DNA of 64,000 bases, from contig NC_088206.1 of assembly GCF_037126465.1 (NCBI RefSeq), forward strand, positions 68,327,687 to 68,391,686. The letters are read 5' to 3'. This DNA is from Ornithodoros turicata (Eukaryota; Arthropoda; Arachnida; Ixodida; Argasidae). Positions 38,701 through 50,700 of this stretch are shown here, one piece after another; within the stretch, counting starts at the first letter, position 1; every line of letters starts with the position of its first letter. A model generated the notes under the pieces. That model searched no databases and was not told where the DNA came from. It saw only the letters and a program-made list of their open reading frames with translations. A program made the position numbers and the translations under genes.

Positions 38701-41700
38701 GTACATTTGGTGTTTCAGAGTGACTGTACTGTGCGAATATTATTTGTACCACAATCCAAGTAGTTTCCATGGACACCAAACTTCGAGGGACCTACGTCAT
38801 GGAGGCGATTTCGTCTTTTCGAAGCTAGTGCACTCTGGAGGGATGAGGACAGTGAATAAACTCTCTTTGCTTCCTTGGGCTGAGAACGCATGGTGGACAT
38901 CAAGTCATAACGGCGCACCGAGTTTTTTTTTTTTTTTCTTTCTTTCTTTCTTTGTTTATCCTCAATACAGCGAGCCATCTGAATCCATATTCAGAGTGCA
39001 GATGTATACATGGATAGGCATACAGAAAGCGCTTGGAAGTACGGGTAGTATACGTATATAGCCTTCTTCAGGCTCCAATAGCGTGTCGGACATATATTCG
39101 CATCTGCATGGCATCTACAAGAAAACCCAGGCACGGCAAAATAGGAACAGATGCGTTCATATAGGGTTTATTCACATGACGTCATCCGTAGGACCGCCAC
39201 TGTCGCTAGCAAGCAGATGTGCTGCCGTCGGCCGCCATATTGTAGGCCCCATCCAAGTCATTACCCATATCGCAGTCACCGTATATCTGGCGTTTCAAAA
39301 TTATTGTGCTGTGTGATTTGTAGCATATCCAAGCAATTTCCATGTTTTCGACGTTAAAAGTCATCCAAAAAGCGTATGGCAGCGTACGAATGCGGTAACA
39401 TAACTTAGAGGGACCTACAGTTTTTGGCGGGGAGGTAACGTCAGTGAATAAACCCTATACAGTCGGTGCATAGTAGGAATAGATTTCTCTCTGTTTGTAA
39501 ACAAATGACGTCATAGTGCTCGACAGCACCACCAATGTGGTAGAGTTGAACTACGCTGGAAGCTATATAGGGACGAACAAGGTCGCGCCCGAAAGCCACG
39601 GTCTTGAGGGGATTACGATGGTCCCTGAAAGGGACGCAACCTACGGTCCTACTTTTCTTTCAATAGGGGGGAGCGAACAAGTGCCCATTCGTGGAACCCA
39701 GCCCTCCCCTTCCGATTTGTTTCGGTTTCAGTCCGTCTACCAACGTCATGATGACGTTTCTCGGGTAGAGGTCTATTCTAACACAGTCTGCGGCCAACCG
39801 TATACACTTAAAAAAGCAGTGCCGTAAGTTCACTTGTGTCTGCGGGAATGTGCGGACGCGGTGCACATTTTTTTCTGACGCATTGCACCGCAAACCGGCT
39901 GTGACTCTAGGGACTACACGCAGCCGTATATAGACAAGTGCATGAAGTGAAGGCTGCAAGAAGTAGAGGGAGGGACACGGGTTTTGGAAAGACTGCCGGG
40001 AAATTCGGGAAATACGTACCTACTACAGCGGCTATATACCAATGCCGGTGGAACGATGGTTGTACGACTCGAGAGAGAGTCGGACGGCAGCGACATCCGG
40101 GTGTTTATTCGATGGTCACTGTCGGTCGGCGCAGCTCCTGTGATTTGGGAGGCGACCGGTGGCGTCTAACCGCCGACGCGTGTAATCATAAACGATGCCG
40201 CCGCGTTCCAACGTACATTGGCAACATTATCGTCCTCTGTGTTTACACACGTGTGTGGTGGAGGTGTCGGGATGCCGCCGGTAGAGGGAGGCTGCGTAAA
40301 TAGATTAGAGGGCGACACACGTCAGGAGCCGTTTGTTCCCGCATGCGGACAACCATGTCCTCTTTGTATACGGGCTCAAGACGTATACGTGTGCTGAATT
40401 CGTCGGCCCATGGTAACAACAATAACAACTTTATTCTGTGATTATGATTGGGGAGTTTCATCGCCAGGTTGAACGGTCCCTGGAAAACACTGGCTGTACT
40501 TGAAAGGATACGCTTCAGTCTCTGTTGAAGACCATGGTGCTTTCAGCATGATAATGGACACGCCGACATTTTTCGTTTCCTTTTTTTTTGCGTGCGTTCT
40601 TTGTGTTCTAACGCACGTGCATACTAAAAGGAATGAACATACTGCGCGCTCTTGCAGAGTGTGCCTTGTGTCGGACGAAAAAAAAAAGAAGATAAACATT
40701 TTCATTTTGCTTGGGCGAAATGAACACTACCGATGAAATAACTTTCTGAATTACGAAAGCATATGCGTAAATTCGTTTCTAGACATCACTGCGTTCAGTT
40801 TACTACCAGTATAACTGATAATTCACTGCGTGGCCATTGAATCTTGAGCAATATCTTCAGCCTCCTCCCAGCTCGGCAACCCTCTTGGAAAAGAAAGAGC
40901 AGAAACAAAAAAGATTCACTTTCATTATTCGCTGCGTTGTCGTGCAACCGATCCATTTCCATCCTCGCTTTGCCCACACTCGCAACCACACATCCGGCTG
41001 TGGCGACCGCTCGCGGTGAGGAGGCGAACTAGTCAGCTGGGAGGGTCAGCAACCATTAGCCCCGATTTATTTCTCTCTCGCTGCGTCCTATGCCGGTCTG
41101 ATAAGTCGGATCAATCCCTTTCCGGTCGCTTGCATTAAGAAGGGGGGAATAAATAACAAAGGTGGCCAATCGCGTGCCATGTCGGGCTCCTCCCACACCG
41201 AGGGTGGGGCGCTGCGATCGCATACGGTGCTCTTGGGGGATATATGTAGTTTTTTTGTGTGGTATCTTCATGGTTACGTGTTGGCGGGGGAAGAAGTATG
41301 AGAGAAGGATAACTAGATGCACCGATACGTATGTTGTCGTACTCTGGTTAGGTAGCTCGTTTCTGCATTATCGTCTTCATGTGCAGATATGAACATGTAT
41401 GCATGATTTTTTGCGGACAGGATAACAAGATAAACACGATAAAAAAAGAACAAAAATGGTTGGCACTGCAAATTCTGCATCACCTTTTAACATGCATATC
41501 TCGCTTATGGGAAAGTACAGTGTAGTACTTCGCTTAAAAGTAAGAAATACGTTGTGAATAAAAGAGTGCTGTTTATTTATCTATTTATTTATCTTATTTA
41601 TTTTTGCTGATTTGGATGTGGACGTCTGTTAACACGACATATTTTGATCGTTGCAGTGTTTCGGAAACACGAAATCATGCCCGAAGTTCCTATGCTTCAC

Positions 41701-44700
41701 TTCGGCTTCTCCAAGGTGGGTGCTCTAAATTTGCATTTTTATCAGCCTGCGGATAAAATGTTTTATTTTTGTTTATTTGTTTTTGTTTTCTTCAGTAATC
41801 TGCTTCGATTTTACTACACCCTCATCAATGTAAGCGCCAAATAATCCCCACCTGCATTATTAATCCTTACTGCTGTGGCATCAGAACACCAGAACATATC
41901 GCCGAACCACAGTTCACCTGAACCTCCGAAGCCCATCTACCTCGAGAAACACACACACAAAAAAAAAGCAAATAAAAAGCAAAAAGGAACAGGGGAACAA
42001 AAAAAGCTTGCAGATGACTCACACACGTATTAAGTACAAATCTATACAATATGCTCTCCGTTGTCCACATGTTGTTTCAACCGCACCAGTATGTCATTAC
42101 ACACTACGCGGCGCATCCCAACAGGTGGCGCGCAACGACACCAAATTAGAAAGCAGGTACACACATAAAAAGAAAGAGTAGGCCTAAGTGAAAACCGCCT
42201 CTAAAACCAACAACGAAGGATCGGGGCGCAAACCAAAAAAAGTGCCACTTGATATAAACCTTCAAAAAAAGAAAAAAAAAGAAACCGGTCTCCGCGAAGA
42301 AAGCTTTTTTTCTCCTCGGTCTCAGATGCCCCTCTGTCATTAGCGATGTCGCCACCCCACTATGCACACCGCAACTAGAAGTACAACTACCACTATACTA
42401 CTGACTGTGCGGCGGCGCAACAGGCGACTGTGCGACGCCTAACGGTCGCTGTCGGAATTACGAGGTCGGTCGCGTCCGCCCTGTTGGTTTGTCTTGGGCT
42501 GGTACTTATTACGTTGCGACCATGTGTGCCCGTGTATACTGATATTAGGGACCGCTGTACGGTTCCGGATGTGCTCTTTCTGTTTCGTCCACGTTCTATT
42601 ACAGTTATTACAGTGGCTTGGGCTCGTGTTCGAGAGTATAAGGCGACTGTTTGAAGATGCGTCATTCTTTAATTAGTTGATGGAAGGTATGAGACGTGGT
42701 CTTTGCAAAGGGGAGAAGACGCGCCCCGACTATGTCCTGATTCTAAAGGATGCAACTGCTTATTTGGTTCTTATTTTTGACCAAGATTATTTCACGAAAT
42801 GAACAGGACCAGCAAGAACCAGAAATGAACACTCTCAGTAGAACATATCGCTAAATAAAACATATCGAATACCGTTTCTTGTAACCTGCACAAATGACAC
42901 AAACACAGTTGTAGCAAAATAAGCAAAAAAAAAAAAAAGAAAGAAAGAAAAGAACCCACAAAGGTTGTATCATTGAGGATTGTGCTAAATGGCACTACAA
43001 ATACGGTTACAAACTAAACTAGGCAAAAACTTTAAACGCGGTAGCTCAGTAGCGTCATCGTTGGCCGTGCATTTTTATTCTTTTTCGGTGTGCTATAAAA
43101 TTTTTATTGAAAGTCTTTTAACGTTTTGTGGAATCTTTCTTTCTTTCTTTTTTCGTTTTTGCATTTGTTACCGTGGTGGTTACCCAGTTTCAGCCTAACG
43201 CAAACACAGCCTGTCGATCACGTGACCCTTATAAAGCCGCGGACAGGGCCCACACGACGGTTCGTAATATTTGCGTAAAATTCACGTAGCACTCGTAATA
43301 CGCGACTAGATCTTCAAACTGGCGCATTAATCAATTGGATCCAGTACCACGCACCACTGCTATACATTTCGTAACGGTTTTGCAGGGGACGTCATGCCAG
43401 CGCAGATGTGGCTCTGCCAAGGACACTGTTGTGTAATACAAGTTCGGCAACCCAAAAGCGAGACCCCCGCGAACCTTGAGCACGAAATTATTTTGCCGTA
43501 TTCCTACGTCGAGGCACCTATTAACCTCTGACCTCCGCAGGCCGTCCCATCGCCATCGAGACAACGTAATGGCAGCCACCACGCTCGCCATATTGCGTCG
43601 TCTGCAACGAAAAGAAACCAAAGCAGCACAAGTGTTGCCTTTTTCCTTTTGTAGCGTATTTCGGGCAAGCTTGCGTAATGTCTCCGCTTGCAATAGTGCG
43701 CTCGGTGCGGTGAAGAAGAAGAAGTAGAAGAAAACAAAAGTTGAGAAAACATCTGCGCGAGCCTTTATGCATCTATGAGGACGGCAATAAAACGGGCGGA
43801 GACTCGAGAATTATATGTGGCTCTTTTGTGGGCTTTGGATCGGTGTGTATGTGTCGAAGCGGAGGAACGTTTGGGTGCCGCGAAGAATTATTTGCGGGGA
43901 TGCGGGTTGTTCCTGTAATGTCCCCCAGAGGCATTGTAGTGGTCATCATAATTTAATTTAATGGCGCAAAATAGGGTATCGATTATGTATTGAGCGACTT
44001 CTTGCGTATCATCTTGCCGTCGGTACGTCCCTGTTCTGCATATCTCCCTGACGTCGCAATACGTCTTCCTCCGTTCAGGGGTACTAATGGTGGCGGCCTA
44101 TGCACAAAGATCTGCAGACGATTTAGTCCTGGTAAATTTCAACGTGATCGAGCATCGTATGCAAAGGTATAATGCGAAATGCACGAAATTTTATGTCATT
44201 ACGATTTCTCTTGTGAAGTGTCTCCGTTACGAAAGCATAAATTCCCGACCACTGTACTCCTCGAAAGTGAGTACGACGCAGACTAAGTACTAATCCCATC
44301 CGTCCGGAATACAAGCCGTAAAACTCGAACTAAATCCGGCGACAAGGACTAGCACAGGGTCACCCTGATCTAGATGAGCTGCCATAAAACACGACGTCCT
44401 GTTTTTTTCGCTCCTGCCGCAACGCGGCGCTTTCTTTGGCTTTCGATAATCTCCGTAGCGCGCGAAACAGTAAAGTGCGGATTAAATTCTCCTTTTTACG
44501 AGCTCAGCCTTTTAACCGATCCACGTGTCCATCAACCCACCGCGGATTCATAAAATAGATCACGCACGTCGGACGCATCGTTCGGTGATGTCTCATTCTT
44601 GGCAGACGACGCGGCGTTACAGTTCCGGTTTCGAATTCGCGTGTCGTCTGCGAACGGGTGAGCGATTATAGGCCGCCGTATGTGGGCTCTCACGCAATGT

Positions 44701-47700
44701 ATTCTGGCAACTGTGATGTGGCTGAGCAGACATTTTATGCGTTTTATGTGCATGTTTGTTGTTTCTGGTGTCGGTAGTAACAGATGCGATCGTGACGTAG
44801 GGATTAAAAGGATATCGATAGGTCATTCGTGGCGGAGAGATATGCAGTTCCTGGGTAATTTGCTCTCGGATGTCGATTTTGATTGTGTTGTTTTGCGTTA
44901 ACAGGCCATGAGTGGTTTCCTTATGATGATGACTCAGAATGGCAAGCTACTCTACATCTCAGACAACGCAGCCGAGTACCTGGGACATTCTATGGTGAGC
45001 ATATATTTTATTCTACTCAACCTATAGACTCCAGACTGTAGAACGCAAAACACGCGATCACAATGCAACCACGACAAATCAGCATTCCTGGATCAGGATC
45101 CAGCTGAATTGTCCTGGTTACATTGTGATCGCGTGTATGCGGGTTGACCCGTTGTCCATCCGTCGTATACTTGATGGCAGCCTGCTGCTGCAGGCTGCCA
45201 TTAAGTACAACTCATGCTTTTCTATCGACGGATGGACAACGCATGGCAGCCTGCAGCACATCTGCGGGATGGCCCGTTGTCCAGCCGTCGGTGGAAAAGC
45301 ATGCGTCGTACTTCATGGCTGCGCAGCCTGCAGCACGAATGCGGGTTGGCCCGTTCTCCAGCCGTGGGTAGGAAAGCATGCGTCGTACTCCAGTACTATA
45401 CCGGCGTTAAAAATTAACCCACAGACACTGTGGCGTCGCTCATGATCGCAGGCGTTGACTTGAAAGCGTGTACCAGGCGCTGGTGGTGGTGGACGAGGTC
45501 CCAAATCCCCTCCTCGTCTTCTCCCGCGGCAAAAAACCGCACCACGGCGGATGGTATGATGTGGACACAAACTTCTCCTCCTATACTCAGACGACTTCAG
45601 GCCCTGTCCTATGGATGGGTACGGGGCTCTTCTGGAGGCATTCCGAGAGCCATCGGACTGCGAGGGTCTCGTCCGAAAGAGCTGGTAGAGGCATGGCGTT
45701 CCCAGGGACCAAACGCTGCTGCCCCTGGAGGTTGTCGGCGACGGAGCCGAGACAAACCTCTTCGCCGCCCGGGAACAGCAGCCGTTTAGGGCTACCGCGA
45801 GGTAGCACCCAAACAGCCAGGTAAAGGCTGCAACGAAGTAGAAGAGCAAGGTAACTGCTGTCGTCAGGCAATGAAGACCGCAAGAGCCACTTTGTGATAG
45901 ACCCTCCTGATTGTCTATGGTGACTTTGCAGTGCAGCATTTCACCGTTTGGTGACGATTAGCGATAGTGACCGTTGTGACTGTAGCGATAGGCCGGTTGG
46001 TTTCGCGTTAAAAAATATTGATACCGCAAAAACTCAAGATGGCGCCTTGTCCTGTCTCAAACTTTGCAGATTGAATAGCTAATCGACTGAAGGTTTGTTG
46101 CAATATTTTTCAGTCGTATCGTCTTGAAGAACCAGAACTGCAAAATCGCGTAAAACATCTCACCCCATACATTTTGAATGGCATATCGAACCCTAGACCG
46201 TAATTATTTTTCCTCGTGTCCGCCTCGTGTTGGAATCACTGTAATTAATCACCTTCTATTTTTGAGACGTGACTGAAATGTGGAATGATTGCTAAATGCA
46301 AAATGCATGGGCTGAGATTTTACGCGAATTTCCGTTTTCACAGAACGATATACGATAGAAATAAACTGCAACAAACCAATGGTTATTAATCTGCAAATTT
46401 TGAAGCGTACAAGGCCCCATCTTGAGGTTTTGCTATAGCAATATTTTTTTTAAACCAGAAATCAACCGACCTATTCACCATCGCTGTTCACCATCAAATA
46501 GTGAAATGCTGCACTGTAACGTCGCTAAGTCTACCAAGGGTATCTCACAAAGTGGTTCTTATTGGCTTCATTGTCTGTGACGTCATGGCTGCAGATACAC
46601 CGTTGTTCTGCTTCGTGGCAGTCATTACGTGGCTTTATATACGTGCTACCTGGCGGTGGTCCGCAACGTCTGCTGTTCCAGGCAGGCGTTCGAAGGTTCG
46701 AACCCGCACCCTTGGGATGAATAGGCGAACACGCTTCCAACTGAGCCACCGAGGCGGATCCGACGGATGGATACCGGGCCAACCCGCTTTACAGCCATCA
46801 GGTATACGACGCATATGCTTTTCTACCGACGGCTTGAGAACGGGCCGACCCGCAAATGTGGTCTCAATCGCCTATGCACAACACACACGTTAGCAGTTAG
46901 CACACCACACGTGCCAATGTCAGTGACTTGGGCATGTAAGACGCGAATGCGGAGGACACCCTGAGCTGTGTGCAGGAGAACAGCAGGATAAAAGGCACGT
47001 ATAGCTCGAGCCGTCAGACAGTCGGAGACAGACACAAACCTCATCAATGTTCATGCCAAGCATTTGTACAATGACGAATCATGACCATCGTCATCATTAA
47101 TGTTGATGTTGATTCATCATCATCATCATGGTCTGGTACACACGCGCTTTTGCTTGTTGCGTACAGCCGTGATCGTCGCCATTTTATCCAGTTTCATCGT
47201 CGCAAATATTTCAAAGTTCCGCAAGTGTATTTAAGATGCCCACGGTGTTTAATTAAACAGAAATTACATATGTGCCACAGAGAGGTTTGCACATAAAAAA
47301 ACAATACATTTCTGGGGCGCAGTCGCGTTGCAGCTGAACAAAAAGAGTTCCGGTCCACACTCTTTATACGATTGTGTGAGCCAATAAGCGCATGCCCAGG
47401 TCGTTCTCTTGCCCCGTGCATTTTAACTCCCATCCGTCATAATAGATGGGCTCGTCGGAGAAGGCGATCCATCTCCAGAGATCCATCCGACTTAAAGGCT
47501 AATTGAGTTGAGCTGGCTAATCCCTGATTGGAGAGTGCAGTGATACGTCATCCAACGCGGTGGATCGACGACGGTGCGCCTAATAGTTCCATGTCGGTGC
47601 AGGCCTTCCAGTTTCCGAACCGAACGATGGTTAATGCTATCGTTTCGCTGGTTGTTGTAAAGGTAGATTTTATGAGCAAAAACTAAATCGCTGTCTATTG

Positions 47701-50700
47701 CAGAACACAGTCTTTAGTTTTCTCAGGTAACTTTTCAGATTTAACTTCAAATATTCCTTCAAAAAATTTTTCTAAATAATCCTAAAAATCTTAATTACAA
47801 AATTACAAAAATTCTAATATCTAAAGAATTTTGTCCTCAGTGGAACAATCTTTCTCGTAGCATAGTGGTACCTTTCAGATGATTTACCTGCATTTCTTTC
47901 TGCATGATCCTTATTACTGCTTTCGCTGTATTTGTGCCCTTAATTTGTTCAGATGTGACAAGCTGTGTGCTCCCCGATGTAATCCTCCTCTCCTCTACAC
48001 CATGCCACTGAAGTGGATCAGCGGGATATTGATATTAAACAAATAATGAATAAATTACCACCCTTTTTTTCATTTATTTTCATTTATTTCACTTTCATTT
48101 CCGCAGAAATGTGGGCCAGTAACCGCTTTTGTAACCGCTACCTTATACATATACCTTCGAGGAACACGTACTATATAGGCTCGTAACGGCCGAACGTCCT
48201 CTTTCTTCCAACACATCACGTGTCCACGTTCGCGGCCAGATAATTTTTCAGGCAGATTTCGAAACGGGAATAATCAATTTGGCCCCGCAACACATGGAGG
48301 AGGGAGGGGAGAGGGGGAAAGGAATAACGGATACCGCATAATACTGGGTGGCCACAGTTGAGCCATTTTGAAGGCGGACGTGCTGGGCTTTCACAAGTGC
48401 ACGTGTGATCAGTACATGTCTGTAAGAGAGACAGATAGAGAGGGGGAGAGAGATAAAAAAAGGGGCGGAAGTTGAGACCAAGGGGGAAAACGCGTGACGA
48501 AGAGGGCACGGATTGTTGATGTGATTTGCATGTTGATCGCCGTCTGCCAGCAATTAGGGATGAGGATATGATGCTACTGTGCACGCATAGCATCTCCCCC
48601 CTCCCTCCTCCTCCATGGTCTGTTTACGATGTGGAAGAAGGTTTTTTAATAAGAGACCTTTTAGGAGAGTTATCTCATCTTAACGGCGCGTTCTACGAGT
48701 ATAGGTAGAGAGAGCTTGTCTTTCTCAAGCACAGAAAGGTTATAGTAGGGGTACTTGCGACATCCTCTGCGTGTGTGATATAGCTCTTATCTAATCTGAT
48801 GTATTTTCTGTCTTTCTTGTTCGGGAATTTTTTGCTGGTCAAAAAAGCACGAGACTTGGCTGTGACTACCCAAGCAGCACAATGTACTAAAAGTCGAGTG
48901 CAATAGGGGTGGACGGTATGTGTCTTATCAACGTTCTTTACTTTCACGAACCTGTTCAAGGCCTTCCACCTACCCGTCCACCCCTATTGCACTCGACTTT
49001 CAGTGCATTGTGCTGCTTGGGTACTGTCTTGCGAATCCTACACGCTTAGAAACGAACTTCACTGCATAGCACGCTCCTATATAGACAACCAACCTCTCGA
49101 ATGATATCGTTACCTGCCCTGATTTGTTGAAAACGGGAGGCGTGCGCTTTTTTTTTGTGACAATTATGAACGGCATAAGTGTCACAAAAAAGGCGTACGC
49201 CTCCTGTTTTCAACAAATCAGGGCATCAGATAGCGATATCATTCAAGATCATGGTTGTCTATATAGGAGCGTGCTATGCGTTGAAGCTCATTTTTAAGAG
49301 TGCAGTTGACTTCGGAGGAATGAACAGATTCGACGTACTGGACATTATAGGTGTTAGCGACATTCGAGTCTATAGAGTAATCAGGAACCTACCAATTCAG
49401 AACTTGGAACTAAACACAAAAATATTCTATGATAGATAAAAAAAAAAAAAAGGTCACGTGACCCTTCTTCGCGGTCAATCTCGCCCGAAATATCGTACTT
49501 TACGAACAAACAAAAAAAGAAAAAGCGAGTGACTTTTACTACGACAGTAAAAAATACACCCTCAAACGCTGCCGCGCGACATTGATGGAGAAGCACGTGG
49601 GGTTAAGGCGCTTTTGGAAAAGGTGACACGGAACTTGTCGAGAAACTGAATTAACTCGCATGGGTACTCCGTAAGAACATTCCACAGTGCTCTCTGTCTT
49701 TTCCCATTGAGATAAGAACAGAGATAAGACGTGCCATATGGGATGAAGTGGGTGGTCCGCACAGCCGGATGGGTTAATCAGTTTAGGTGCGAGGCAAGGT
49801 CACTTTGAGACAGCGACCTCCGGTGTGATAAGGTCAAGTGATCGGTTAAAGGGACTCGCTGGCAGTGATCAATCGGCTTTTCTATTTTGTTTCGAATATG
49901 TGTCGCATATACTCACTTTATTTCGACAATGATTTTCGGGATCAGAGATTATGCAAGATAAGATGTATAATCGATGACGTTTGTCGCAATCTTAGAAGGT
50001 CGTATAGACCATCCAGGTAAGGGCACCCGTAAAGAAATGTTCGGTTATATCCCGACAGTGCTATCAGATGGACGTTTGTGGGACGTGACGACGGGCTTGC
50101 TGTTCGGGTCAACAGCAGAGCGATATAATTCACTACACAACCTAAAAAAAAATATTAAAAAAAATAAAAGCTTGAGAAGGTTAAAGTAGAAACCTCAGGT
50201 CGGGGCCCGCTCGAAGCAGAAGAAACAGAAACACAGTAGTAGCGGAACAGCAGTATAGAACTGTATTCGTCCGACTTCTTCTCCAATCTACTTCCACCAG
50301 TTCCCTGTATGTTCCACTTTTCTGCACTGAAATAAAAGGTTATAGGGTCAACTGTGGACGGTGTAATATCTACTATACATTCTCCAGCCGCGTTTTCCTG
50401 ATCTGCAATCTCACAGCGATCGCTATACCCCCCAAAGAAAGCATGGTGCAATCAATACTGCAGCCCGAAGCTCTCGAACAGTATACACAACTCACGACTG
50501 CAGTGTGCGCGTGATGCACTTCCAAACAGATTAGTAGTTCCATCTTCCTTTTAGCATCGGGTAGTCCGGAGGAAAAACTAAAAAAAACTACCCGCCATAC
50601 TGATTCGCCATATAGGAAAATAATTACAGCCCCTCCGAATGAAGCAGATCGCTTATTTGGTTCGGCCCGAGGAAAGTTCGCGCCGCTGAATGATATATGG

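Larger units (their letters stand above)
18691..41656 (+). other. dys: dys intron between bHLH exon and micro-exon (22,966 bases)
   Basis: The intron is bounded by gtaagt and ttgcag. It holds an A-family MITE remnant near 20000-20175, a pogo-like MITE at 24415, an inverted-repeat element near 24620-24960, LINE tails near 25740 and 40408, SINE copies at 33141, 34560 and 35915, two CRE-bearing MITE families (30471, 38580, 39161, 39478), and simple repeats at 30080 and 32697. The rest (for example 18691-19990, 20180-24410, 25800-30470, 30800-32690, 36120-38575) shows no gene I can support. Open frames there are short or low-complexity. Confidence 0.85.

Noticed and set aside
45313..45939. 208-codon minus-strand frame
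   Set aside because: It overlaps two long frames on the other strand in a GC-rich repeat block and shows no recognisable domain, so it was not listed as a gene.
46670..46760. Functional tRNA gene
   Set aside because: A and B boxes are present but the acceptor stem does not pair, so it is a SINE head or pseudogene.
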